Source: CBDAUN01 sp965214615 (GTDB lineage: Bacteria; Pseudomonadota; Gammaproteobacteria; Arenicellales; JAJDZL01). Taken from it: a DNA stretch of 64,000 nucleotides. Made by a program: the position numbers and the translations under genes. The stretch lies in contig OZ243952.1 of NCBI GenBank assembly GCA_965214615.1, forward strand, positions 1,736,001 through 1,800,000, read 5' to 3'. A model generated the notes under the pieces. The model was not told where the DNA came from. It made no database searches and saw only the letters and a list, made by a program, of their open reading frames with translations. This document shows positions 1-9,338 of this stretch, in pieces (the stretch's first letter is position 1; every line of letters starts with the position of its first letter).

Positions 1-3000
1 CGAACTCGGCAGTTGATGCCTGTCCCCAGACCGACCCGCCGCGTGTTCCCGGACCGGTGCCCTTGATGCTGAACGAGGAGGTGCCGAACGCCTCGCGGTT
101 GGAAAGATGACGAATTTCAGGTTCGTCGTCCATGGGATACATCAGTGAATCCGGATCGGCGCCGTAGCCGGTCCGGGCCGCGTATTCGCCGTTTCGGCCT
201 GCGCCGGCCTCAAGCTGCATCGCCTGGCCGGCGATTGTGACGGTGTCCGGGCCGGGGCCGGCTTGCGACATCCGGTCGCGCACCGTATCGCGGATCTGCG
301 AGGCGAGCGCGGCGCCGAAGCGGCCGATCCAGGTCTCGATGCCCTCGGCGGAACTCTCGCCTGCGTATACCCGCACACTTGCGCCCGGCGCCGAATCGTA
401 GCCGCCGTCGCCGGACGGGTCGTGGCGGATGCGCGTGGACGATCCGGTTGCTCCGGCCGCTGTCACGGTCACTTCCAGCCCTTCGTTCCAGTTGACGGTG
501 TTAAATGTCAGTACCGCGGGCGACACGGTCGCGACCCGCTCGTCGGCGGATGCGACGGCGACGGTCGCGGTGCCGTCCGGATCGCTGGTCAGGAATACCT
601 TGTAGCTTTGCGTGCCTCCCGGTTCGGCGATTCGCACGGCCGATGTGGAAAGCCGGATGCCGGCGCGGTCGTCGTCGCGGATTGTACCGGTGCCGTCGAT
701 TGTTGCGGCGGATCCGGCGAACTGCGCGCCGGTCGGATTCGACAGGCGGATGATCACTGTTTCGCCGTCGCCTTCGTCGATGTCGTCGCCGATGACTTTC
801 ACGGCGATCGTATGGCGGCGCTCGCCGGGCGCGAATGTGAGCGTGCCGGCAGCGAGTGCGTCGTAGTCGTCGCGCGAAGCGGCGCTGCCTTCGAGCGAAT
901 CGGCATAGTCCACTGTCACCGGGGCCGAAGCGGCGGCGCTGAGCGTCACATTCAACGCGATCGTCGCGGTGGTTCCGTCGCCGCCCTCGGCGACGCCCGG
1001 GCTGTCGATTGTGATCTGCGGCGCCCTCGGCGGCGTGATCGTTTCGTCGTCGTCGCGGACTGCGACGGTGGCCGAGGAGGGGGTTCCCGCCTCGTAGCCT
1101 GTACCGGTGTTGACCGTCACCGTCACGCTGCCGTGCGCCTCGTCGACGGTGTCACCGAGGGTGGCGACCTCGTAGGCTGCGGACGATGCGCCGGCCGCAA
1201 TCGTCACCCTCTTCGCGCCTATGTCGCCGGGAGCTGCGAACGCGCCGCTCTGGGCGACGGTCACATCGACTGTCAGCGCGGCGCCCGGAGCCGGGTCGGC
1301 ATTGAGGGTGAATCGCGCTGCCTCGCCCTCGGTCACCGCCGGTCCGGCCGTGATCGTGACGACGATGTTCTCTACGGCAAAGGTATTGTCATTGGTTCCC
1401 GCGGGCTCCGGGTTCGGGACAAGTGCGTTGGAGCTGGCATCCTCGATGTCATGACCGGAGTTAAAGCTCAGCGTCACTGTGGCATTGAGGCCGGCCAGGT
1501 TGCCGCCCGAGGCCTGGACATCGTACGTGGTGCCCGACACTGCCGTCACCGCAGGCGTGGCGGTGGTGTTTGAGACCTGGAAGTCCGACGCATCGACATT
1601 CACCACCGCCTCGTCGAATATCACCCGCCAGGTCAGGGTGTCGGCGCTGGTCGGCGAAGTCGTCGGCGACCGGCGCGTGATCGATACGACCTTCGGGGCG
1701 GTGGTGTCCGAAGACGACGGTGTCGCGGTTGCGGCCGCCGCATCGCCGTTGCCGGCGGCATTGACGGCTCGCAGCGCGAAGGCGTACTGGGTGCCGTTGG
1801 TCAGTCCGGTCACCGTCACGGTAGTCTCGTCGCCTGCGTCGATTCCGTCATCGGGTCCGTCTGCGACATCCGTCCAGCTACCCGCCGTGACGCCCGAGCC
1901 GGCCTGATGGCGGTACTGGTACTTCTGCGCCGCCGCGGTACCGCCGCTGCCGGCCGGAGCCGACCATGAAAGCGATACCTGCGTGTCGCCGGGGGTCGCG
2001 GTGAAGCCGGCCGGCGCGCCAAGCGTGATGGTGTAGTTCACACTGGCCTGCGTCGCCGCGGAGTTCGCGTTGCCGGCCAGATCGTCGGCTGCGCCCGCAG
2101 TCACGTTCACCGTCACCGGCGTGCCGTTGACGTCCGGCGTGATCGTCGCAGTCCAGACCGTTCCGGCGGTGTCGGCCGCAAAGCCGGACACCGCGGCGTT
2201 GGTGACCGCGATATCGCCTGATTCAAACCCGGTCACCGCCTCGTCGAAGGTGAACGTCGCGGTAGCCGCGCCCATGATCGTCCCGCCAGTTGCGGGGATC
2301 TCGATCGTTACCGTCGGCGCGGTGTTGTCGACGACAAAGTCATTGTCATCCGTACCCGTGGGCGTCGGGTTCGCCGCAAGTGCGTTGGAGCTGGCATCCT
2401 CGATGTCATGACCGGAGTTAAAGCTCAGTGTCACCGTGCCATCAAGGCCGGCCAGGTCGCCGCCCGACGCCTGGACATCGTACGTGGTGCCCGACACTGC
2501 CGTCACCGAAAGCGAGGCGGTGGTGCCGGTCCTCTGGAAGTCCGACGCGTCCACATTCACCACCGCCTCGTCGAATATCACCCGCCAGGTCAGGGTGTCG
2601 GCGCTGGTCGGCGAAGTCGTCGGCGACCGGCGCGTGATCGATACGACCTTCGGGGCGGTGGTGTCCGAAGACGACGGTGTCGCGGTTGCGGCCGCCGCAT
2701 CGCCGTTGCCGGCGGCATTGACGGCTCGCAGCGCGAAGGCGTACTGGGTGCCGTTGGTCAGTCCGGTCACCGTCACGGTAGTCTCGTCGCCTGCGTCGAT
2801 TCCGTCATCGGGTCCGTCTGCGACATCCGTCCAGCTACCCGCCGTGACGCCCGAGCCGGCCTGATGGCGGTACTGGTACTTCTGCGCCGCCGCGGTACCG
2901 CCGCTGCCGGCCGGAGCCGACCATGAAAGCGATACCTGCGTGTCGCCCGGGGTCGCGGTGAAGCCGGCCGGCGCGCCAAGCGTGACGGTGTAGTTCACAC

Positions 3001-6000
3001 TGGCCTGCGTCGCCGCGGCACTGGCGTTGCCGGCCAGATCATCGGCTGCGCCCGCAGTCACGTTCACCGTCACCGGCGTGCCGTTGACGTTCGGCGTGAT
3101 CGTCGCGGTCCAGACCGTTCCCGCGGTATCGACCGCAAAGCCGGACACCGCGCTGTTGGTGACCGCGATGTCGCTTGCATCGAACCCGGTCACCGTCTCG
3201 TCGAAGGTGAACGTCGTGGTGACCGCGCCCGTGATCGTCCCGCCAGTTGCGGGGATCTCGATCGTCACCGCCGGCGCGGTGTTGTCGACGACAAAGTCAT
3301 TGTCATCCGCACCTGTGGGCGTCGGGTTCGACGCAAGATCGTTGCCGTTCGCGTCATCGATGTCGTGGCTGGCGTTGAAGCTCAGCGTCACCGTCGCATC
3401 AAGACCGGCCAGGTCGCCGCCCGAGACTTTGACATCGTACGTGGCGCCTGACACTGCCGTCACCGAAAGCGAGGCGGTGGTGCTGGTCCTTTGAAAATCC
3501 GTTGCGTCCACGTTCACTACCGCTTCGCTGAACGTCACCCGCCAGGTCAGTTCGTCGGCGCTGGTCGGCGAAGTCGAAGGCGATTGGCGCGTGATCGAGG
3601 CGACCTGCGGCGCGGTGGTGTCCGAAGACTCCGGCGTCGCAGTCGCCGACGCCGCGTCGCCGTTGCCGGCGGCATTGACGGCTCGCAGCGCGAAGGCGTA
3701 CTGGGTGCCGTTGGTCAGTCCGGTCACCGTCACGGTAGTCTCGTCGCCTGCGTCGATTCCGTCATCGGGTCCGTCTGCGACATCCGTCCAGCTTCCTGCC
3801 GTGACGCTCGAGCCGGCCTGATAGCGGTACTGGTATTTCTGTACCGCCGCGGTGCCGGCGCTGCCGGTCGGAGTCGACCACGAAAGCGTCACCTGCGAGT
3901 CGCCCGGGTTCGCCGAGAGCCCGGGGGCGCCAAGCGCGACGGTGTAGTTCACATTGGCCTGCGCCGCTGCGGCACTCGCGTTGCCTGCCAGGTCGTCGGC
4001 TGCGCCCGCAGTCACGTTCACCGTCACCGGCGTGCCGTTGGCGTCCGGCGTGATCGCCGCGGTCCAGACCGTTCCGGCGGTATCGACCGCAAAGCCGGAC
4101 ACCGCGGCGTTGGTGACCGCGATATCGCCTGATTCAAACCCGGTCACCGTCTCGTCGAATGTGAACGTCGCGGTGACCGCGCCCGTGATCGTCCCGCCCG
4201 TTGCGGGGATCTCGATCGTCACCGTCGGCGCGGTGTTGTCGACGACAAAGTCATTGTCATTCGTTCCCGGGGGCGCCGGGTTCGACGCAAGATCGTTGCC
4301 GTTCGCATCCTCGATGTTGTGACTGGAATTAAAGCTCAGCGTCACTGTGGCATTGAGGCCGGCCAGGTCGCCGCCCGAGGCCTGGACATCGTACGTGGTG
4401 CCCGACACTGCGCTCACCGCAAGTGTGGCATTGGTGTTCGACACCTGGAAAGCCGCCGCATCCACATTCACCACCGCCTCGCTGAACGTCACCTGCCAGG
4501 TCAGGGTGTCCTCGTTGGTCGGCGAAGTCGTCGGCGACAGGCGCGTGATCGAGGTCACTGTCGGCGCGGTCGTGTCGGCCTCGTCGTCGGTCATCGTCAC
4601 GCTCGCCGCGTAGTCCGACGAATGGCGCTGCGCGGCGCCTGACACCGTGGTTCCTGTTTCGGTCGCGCCCAGCACGCTGTCGGTGGCAAGCGTCGCGGTG
4701 ATCGTCTCGGGAGTCGTGTCATCGTCGTCGCGGTTCGCCACCGGAGTCAGCGTCAGTGTCGCATTTTGCACCGTGCCCGAGTCCGAGCCGGTGAAGGTCA
4801 GCGTCGGCGTGGCGGTGGCGGCATTGGCAATCCCCGCGCCGGTCTGCCCGGACGCGGCGGCGGCCGAGACCGTGAAATCGTGGTTCGCAACGCTACCGCC
4901 GTCCGTGCTGCCCGGCAGCCGCGCCCCGGTGCCCGAAGTCAGCGTCAGCGGCACCACGATGATCTCGCCGGCATACAGCCGGCGCGACAGTCCGACCGTC
5001 AGCGCCGCCGTGTCGGAGGCATCGCCCTCAGCCATCGACGTGTCCGAACCGGCGGTCAGCGACACCTCGGTCGACTCGTCGTCCTTGATCAGCAGCTTGT
5101 CCGAAGAATTGCTCGTCGCCACCGTGTAGGTGCCATTGTTCGCCGTACAGCTCGGCGTGTTCGGCGCCACGACCTGAACCGTCACCCTGCTGTCGCGGTC
5201 GTCGGCCGCCGTGTCGGTCCACGTCAGCGTATGTATTCCCGCCCCGTCGGCGCTGCCGGTGCTCGTCAGGCTCACCGTCTTGATCCCCTCGTCGGCCGAG
5301 GCCACCCGGTCGGCGTCGCTTTCGGTAATCCGCACGCATGCGGTCAGCGTGCCCGCCAGCGCCCGGTCGGCTCTCACGGTGAACGCTGCGCCGACGCCTC
5401 CCTCGCTTTCGTCGTGGATCTGTTCGTCGTCATCCGTGCGCATCTCGCCCCCGCCGGTCGGCAGCGACACCGAGACTGCGGGTACCGTTGTGTCATCGTC
5501 GGTGATCGTGATCTGAAGGCTGGCGTTGTGTGGACCCGTGTAGCCGCCGCCCGAAGGCGCGTGCGTCAGCGAGACCAGGTCGTTCGCGGTGTCGTCGTCC
5601 TGCGCGGCGGTCACCTTGACCGGCTGGCCGATGTGCCAGTCCGATGTGGTGAAGGTCAGCGTGTTCTGATCGCCCGCCATGACGTTGTCGGTGTCGATCG
5701 AAAGGTCGCTGCCGCCCGGCACGATCACCGAGACGGTGACGTTGCTGGTCGGCAAGGTTGTCGGGTGCACCGTATAGGTGGCGCTTGCGCCTTCGCCGAC
5801 CGTCACCGCCGACGGCGTGAACACCAGGCCCTTGGCCCTGTCATTGTCGGCAATCGTCACCGTCGACGCCGAGCGCGTGCCGACCGATACCCGCGTCTGC
5901 GAGGTCGAAAGCGTCAGCGCAAAGGTCTCGTCGACCTCTTGGTCGGTGTCGTCGCGGATGGCGATCGTGCCTGTTGCGCCATTGGCTCCGGCACCTATCG

Positions 6001-9000
6001 TGATCGTCACCGCATCGCTGTCATAGTCGATGCCGTCGCCGGTCCCGCCCGAAGCGCCCGTCGCGGTCCCGTCGGCGGACGTCAGTGTCAGCGAGATCGG
6101 AATATTCGCGCTGACGGGAGTGGAGGTGATCGATGCGGAGACCGATACGGTGCCGGCTCCCTCGAGCACCGCATGGCTCGGGGCATTCAGTTCGACGGTC
6201 ACCGTGTCCTGGTCGGTGATGGTCACCGTCGTCGACGCCTGCGTGCCGACCGTGTAGCCGGTTGCGTCGCTCAGCGTCAGCATGAATGTCTCATCGTCTT
6301 CCAGGAACGAATCGTCGGTGACAGCTACGCTGACGGTGTGCGAGGTCACGCCCGAAGGGAAAGGGAAGGTCGCCCCCGGCGCGGTAAAGTCGGTCCCGCC
6401 CGTCGCACTGCCGTTTGCCGTGGCAAGGCTCACGGTCAGCGCGGCGGTCGGCGCCGTGTCGGCGTTCACCGTCACATCGATGGTGCCTGAGTCCTCGGCG
6501 CCGTCGTAGGCGGCCGCGCCGAATGTCAGCTCAGGAGCCGAGTCGTTGTCGGTGATCGTCACTTCCAGGTCCCTGTCCTGCGCGCTGCCGTAGCCGCCGC
6601 CCGAAGGTGCATGGGAGAGGGTGACCGTGTCGCTGGAGATGTCGACGTCCTCGGCCGCCGTAAGATTCACGGTCTGCGCCGCGCTCCAGTTGCCCGAGGT
6701 AAAGGTCAGCGTGTTTTGATCGCCCGCCATGACGCTGTCGGTATCCAGCGTCAGGTCGGTGGCGCCGCCCTGTCCGGTGATGGTGACGGTCACGCTCGCG
6801 GTCGGCTCGCTGGCAAGCTTCACCGTGTAGCTGCCCGTATCGCCTTCGCCCACCGAGACCGGGTCGGGGCTGAACACAAGACCCGCGGTGTCGTCGTCGG
6901 TGACGGTGACGCTCACTTCGCCCGCATTGGCGATGCTGTAGGTGGGATCGGTCGAGCTGGCCACGTGGGCGATGGTCACGGTGCGCGCGTCGCCGGTATT
7001 GTCGATGTCGTCATCAACCCCGGTGACGGTGACCGTCTGCGCCTGGCTCCAGTTCGAGGTGGTAAAGGCGAGGGTTGCCGTCCCGCCCGCCGTGCCGCCG
7101 GGGCCCTGTACCTGAGCGCCCGCGCCGGCGGTTGCGGTGACCGTCACGCCTGCCGACGGTGCGCTGTTCAGCACCACGGTGTAGCTGTCCGTGGTGGTGC
7201 TGCCGTCCTCGCTGACCGTGGTCCCTCCGCCCTCGGTGATGGTGACCGGCGCAGGGCGCGAATCGCCCAGGATCTGGCCGTATGACGTGATTAATATGTT
7301 GTCTGAAAAAACAAGCGGAGCACCGTCGAACGCATTTCGCCCGGTGATCTGCGTACTGCCGGAGGTGAAGATGCCCAGATCGCCCATTCCGGGAGGATTG
7401 TAAGTAATATTGATTAACGCCACTTCCACCCCCTCGCTCACCGAATCGGTGGCGATGGGGATGGAGACGGTCTTGACGGTCTCGTTGGCGCCGAATACGA
7501 CGTCCGTGTTGGTGGCCGTGAAGTCTGCTGCGGCGACGGGCGTGCTACCGGCCTCGCAGCCATGGGATGTGATGCAGGTGTTGACGTTGGAAGCTGACGG
7601 AACGTCTGTCTCGACCCTGAAAGTTCGCTGGCCCGCGACCACATTGCCCGGCGCCCGGCTCAGGGTCAGGGTGAGTACGATGTTCTCGCCCTCGTAGGCG
7701 TCGGCTACCTGGATATCCAGGTTCCGGGCTGGGTGCGACACGACGATGTCGAAGGTGTCGTCGACGGTGCCGCTGTTGCCGTCGTCGGCGGTCACCTTGA
7801 CCGACAGCGTTCCGACATCGGCCGCCTGCGGCGTGCCCGTGAAGGCGCGGGTGCCGGAATTGAAGGACAGCCAGTCCGGCAGGGCGGTGCCGTCGGACTT
7901 GACGGCGGTGTAGGTCAGGTCGTCGCCGTCGACATCGGCGAAGGTGTTGGCCGCGAAGGCGTAGCTGAACGCTGTTCCCGCAGTCGCCGTCTGGTCGGGG
8001 ATCGCGTTGTCCACCGTGGGGGCGTTGTTGGCCACCGCGGTCACTGTTACCATCACCGATGCGATCGTCGTGGATGTCGGGTAGCCCGTCGCCATGGTCG
8101 TCACCATGTGGCTGATCGTGGTCGAACCGGCGCTTGCGCCGGTCACGGTCACCGTCTGCGGCCGGTGCCACCAGTTGGTGGGGAAGGTGAGGGCGCCCGA
8201 CACGGTGGCGTTCGCCGGGACGCTCGATGCCGGCGTGATGACCACCGAACTGCCGGGCTGGCTTTTGAGGACGATCGTGTAGTCGGCGGTATCGCTGTCC
8301 TCGGCCATCGTAACGCTTGACTCGGACACGGTGACCCCGTGGCCGGCGTCGGTCACTGTCACTGCCACCGGGTCTGGAGTGATGCTTGCGTAGGGGCCGT
8401 TGGCCACGGTCAGTTCGTGAGTAATGTTGAACGACGCGGTGTCGGTGGCATTGGCATCGTTCCGCGCTTTGACTGTCACTGTCTGCGCCGTGTTCCAGTT
8501 GCCGGCATCGCCGTGGGTGAAGTGGAGCTCGGCGTAGCTTTGAAAGAAGGCGGGGATGGACGAGACCATGACCTCGGAGCGGTTCGCCGTCGGAACCGTC
8601 GCCGTGATTCTTACATCCGCGCCCGGATCGGTGTCGAGCACCACGGTGTAGGTCTTCTCGGCATTGGTGGCGTGAAGCTCTTCCAGGGTGAGGGCGGACT
8701 CGGAGAGGGTGACGCCGTCGTTCGAGACGACCGGGCGGGGGCCGTCTTTCAGGGTGATGGTAACGTATCGGTCGGGTCCAGAATAATCCTGTTCGAGCAA
8801 TCTGATGGTTTCATCCCCCTCCGTGACGCTGTCTGTTCGCGCGTGGAGAAGGAACGTAACGGTATCGATTCCATTTTCAGTTACTACAGGGTGGGTAGCT
8901 TGAGTAAGCCGAGCTATTCGGTTTCCGTCGGCGTCTGCCAGATGCCAGTCATTAGAGGATCCCTCGGTTGCGGTGCTGGTGGCGGGTTCCACATAGCCAT

Positions 9001-9271
9001 AGCCTTCTCCGGCGTTGTAACCGCGGGCTGTTGGAAAGGTAATTGCGAACTCAAGCGTCTCGCCTTCATAGATCTCCATCGGGGTGATGGTATTTGTCTG
9101 AGCCTGCGCCCCGGCAGACAGCCCGGCCGCGGCCAGCAGCGCGAAGATGGTAGATAGGGGCCTAGCTGGTATCACATTTCGTCTCATCCGGCCGCGTCGT
9201 CCGAAAATAAGATTGCGCACGGCATCGGCAGCCTGGCAGCCGCTCATGCGGTCTGTTTCTGTTGCGCTCAT
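1..9271 (-). CDS. Giant secreted multidomain adhesin-like protein (Calx-beta / Ig-like / fibronectin III), C-terminus off the left edge
   Basis: One uninterrupted minus-strand frame runs from an ATG at 9271, preceded by AGGGAAG seven bases upstream, to the left edge, giving about 3,090 residues with no stop. The N-terminus is an extended signal peptide (hydrophobic stretch at about residues 40-58, ending AGAQAQ). Next come Calx-beta-like modules, a cadherin/dystroglycan-type Ig domain near residues 410-510 (APTVDNAIPDQTA), more Calx-beta-like modules with repeated TVTEGD/TVSEDG-type openings, an Ig plus fibronectin III array at about 1570-2610, and further Calx-beta modules. The last ~130 residues (EGIETWIGRFGAALASQI onward, then GGSVWGQAS) resemble the linker that in many marine gammaproteobacterial proteins leads into an autotransporter-like beta-barrel, so I infer such a barrel lies beyond the edge. 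It sits 67 bp downstream of the arylsulfotransferase-like gene on the same strand. Expected role: surface adhesion or matrix protein; no enzyme motif was seen. Confidence 0.85.
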   Translation of the reverse strand, partial: MSATETDRMSGCQAADAVRNLIFGRRGRMRRNVIPARPLSTIFALLAAAGLSAGAQAQTNTITPMEIYEGETLEFAITFPTARGYNAGEGYGYVEPATSTATEGSSNDWHLADADGNRIARLTQATHPVVTENGIDTVTFLLHARTDSVTEGDETIRLLEQDYSGPDRYVTITLKDGPRPVVSNDGVTLSESALTLEELHATNAEKTYTVVLDTDPGADVRITATVPTANRSEVMVSSIPAFFQSYAELHFTHGDAGNWNTAQTVTVKARNDANATDTASFNITHELTVANGPYASITPDPVAVTVTDAGHGVTVSESSVTMAEDSDTADYTIVLKSQPGSSVVITPASSVPANATVSGALTFPTNWWHRPQTVTVTGASAGSTTISHMVTTMATGYPTSTTIASVMVTVTAVANNAPTVDNAIPDQTATAGTAFSYAFAANTFADVDGDDLTYTAVKSDGTALPDWLSFNSGTRAFTGTPQAADVGTLSVKVTADDGNSGTVDDTFDIVVSHPARNLDIQVADAYEGENIVLTLTLSRAPGNVVAGQRTFRVETDVPSASNVNTCITSHGCEAGSTPVAAADFTATNTDVVFGANETVKTVSIPIATDSVSEGVEVALINITYNPPGMGDLGIFTSGSTQITGRNAFDGAPLVFSDNILITSYGQILGDSRPAPVTITEGGGTTVSEDGSTTTDSYTVVLNSAPSAGVTVTATAGAGAQVQGPGGTAGGTATLAFTTSNWSQAQTVTVTGVDDDIDNTGDARTVTIAHVASSTDPTYSIANAGEVSVTVTDDDTAGLVFSPDPVSVGEGDTGSYTVKLASEPTASVTVTITGQGGATDLTLDTDSVMAGDQNTLTFTSGNWSAAQTVNLTAAEDVDISSDTVTLSHAPSGGGYGSAQDRDLEVTITDNDSAPELTFGAAAYDGAEDSGTIDVTVNADTAPTAALTVSLATANGSATGGTDFTAPGATFPFPSGVTSHTVSVAVTDDSFLEDDETFMLTLSDATGYTVGTQASTTVTITDQDTVTVELNAPSHAVLEGAGTVSVSASITSTPVSANIPISLTLTSADGTATGASGGTGDGIDYDSDAVTITIGAGANGATGTIAIRDDTDQEVDETFALTLSTSQTRVSVGTRSASTVTIADNDRAKGLVFTPSAVTVGEGASATYTVHPTTLPTSNVTVSVIVPGGSDLSIDTDNVMAGDQNTLTFTTSDWHIGQPVKVTAAQDDDTANDLVSLTHAPSGGGYTGPHNASLQITITDDDTTVPAVSVSLPTGGGEMRTDDDEQIHDESEGGVGAAFTVRADRALAGTLTACVRITESDADRVASADEGIKTVSLTSTGSADGAGIHTLTWTDTAADDRDSRVTVQVVAPNTPSCTANNGTYTVATSNSSDKLLIKDDESTEVSLTAGSDTSMAEGDASDTAALTVGLSRRLYAGEIIVVPLTLTSGTGARLPGSTDGGSVANHDFTVSAAAASGQTGAGIANAATATPTLTFTGSDSGTVQNATLTLTPVANRDDDDTTPETITATLATDSVLGATETGTTVSGAAQRHSSDYAASVTMTDDEADTTAPTVTSITRLSPTTSPTNEDTLTWQVTFSEAVVNVDAAAFQVSNTNATLAVSAVSGTTYDVQASGGDLAGLNATVTLSFNSSHNIEDANGNDLASNPAPPGTNDNDFVVDNTAPTVTIEIPATGGTITGAVTATFTFDETVTGFESGDIAVTNAAVSGFAVDTAGTVWTAAITPDANGTPVTVNVTAGAADDLAGNASAAAAQANVNYTVALGAPGLSANPGDSQVTLSWSTPTGSAGTAAVQKYQYRYQAGSSVTAGSWTDVADGPDDGIDAGDETTVTVTGLTNGTQYAFALRAVNAAGNGDAASATATPESSDTTAPQVASITRQSPSTSPTSADELTWRVTFSEAVVNVDATDFQRTSTTASLSVTAVSGATYDVKVSGGDLAGLDATVTLSFNASHDIDDANGNDLASNPTPTGADDNDFVVDNTAPAVTIEIPATGGTITGAVTTTFTFDETVTGFDASDIAVTNSAVSGFAVDTAGTVWTATITPNVNGTPVTVNVTAGAADDLAGNASAAATQASVNYTVTLGAPAGFTATPGDTQVSLSWSAPAGSGGTAAAQKYQYRHQAGSGVTAGSWTDVADGPDDGIDAGDETTVTVTGLTNGTQYAFALRAVNAAGNGDAAAATATPSSSDTTAPKVVSITRRSPTTSPTSADTLTWRVIFDEAVVNVDASDFQRTGTTASLSVTAVSGTTYDVQASGGDLAGLDGTVTLSFNSGHDIEDASSNALAANPTPTGTDDNDFVVDNTAPTVTIEIPATGGTIMGAATATFTFDEAVTGFESGDIAVTNAAVSGFAADTAGTVWTATITPDVNGTPVTVNVTAGAADDLAGNANSAATQASVNYTITLGAPAGFTATPGDTQVSLSWSAPAGSGGTAAAQKYQYRHQAGSGVTAGSWTDVADGPDDGIDAGDETTVTVTGLTNGTQYAFALRAVNAAGNGDAAAATATPSSSDTTAPKVVSITRRSPTTSPTSADTLTWRVIFDEAVVNVDASDFQVSNTTATPAVTAVSGTTYDVQASGGNLAGLNATVTLSFNSGHDIEDASSNALVPNPEPAGTNDNTFAVENIVVTITAGPAVTEGEAARFTLNADPAPGAALTVDVTVAQSGAFAAPGDIGAKRVTIAAGASSAAYEVATLGDTVDEAHGSVTVTVNTGTGYEAGTPSSATVAVRDDDETITPPRAPQITIDSPGVAEGGDGTTATIALNVTLSAAASAPVTVDYADSLEGSAASRDDYDALAAGTLTFAPGERRHTIAVKVIGDDIDEGDGETVIIRLSNPTGAQFAGSAATIDGTGTIRDDDRAGIRLSTSAVRIAEPGGTQSYKVFLTSDPDGTATVAVASADERVATVSPAVLTFNTVNWNEGLEVTVTAAGATGSSTRIRHDPSGDGGYDSAPGASVRVYAGESSAEGIETWIGRFGAALASQIRDTVRDRMSQAGPGPDTVTIAGQAMQLEAGAGRNGEYAARTGYGADPDSLMYPMDDEPEIRHLSNREAFGTSSFSIKGTGPGTRGGSVWGQASTAEF
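1444..4560 (-). repeat. Tandem ~957-bp coding repeat, three full units plus a partial fourth
   Basis: Anchoring on the recurring CGATGT near each unit start, units run 1444-2400, 2401-3357 and 3358-4311 (957, 957 and 954 bp), with a partial copy from 4312 to about 4560. Each unit encodes a module of about 319 residues: an Ig-like domain (VVSITRRSPTTSPTSADTL type), a second Ig-like domain (APTVTIEIPATGGTITG type) and a fibronectin III domain (GTQYAFALRAVNAAGNGDA). Units 1 and 2 are identical by eye over 394 bp (1597-1990 against 2554-2947), while unit 3 has diverged more. The lengths are multiples of three, so unit gain or loss would keep the frame. Confidence 0.9.
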
Positions 9272-9338
9272 GCGAATACTTCCCTAGTGTATGATCGATT
9301 GCAAAGAGCGAACCGGACATAGCCCGCTATAGCCGCGT

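Noticed and set aside
263..1573. Long plus-strand open frames opposite the giant gene (also 4766-6490 and 6611-7285)
   Set aside because: They are low-complexity Arg/Gly/Cys-rich translations antisense to the repetitive adhesin. The minus-strand frame alone gives recognisable domains and has a signal peptide and ribosome binding site.
1444..4311. CRISPR-like or mobile tandem array
   Set aside because: Units are ~957 bp, in frame and fully coding, with no short repeats and spacers.
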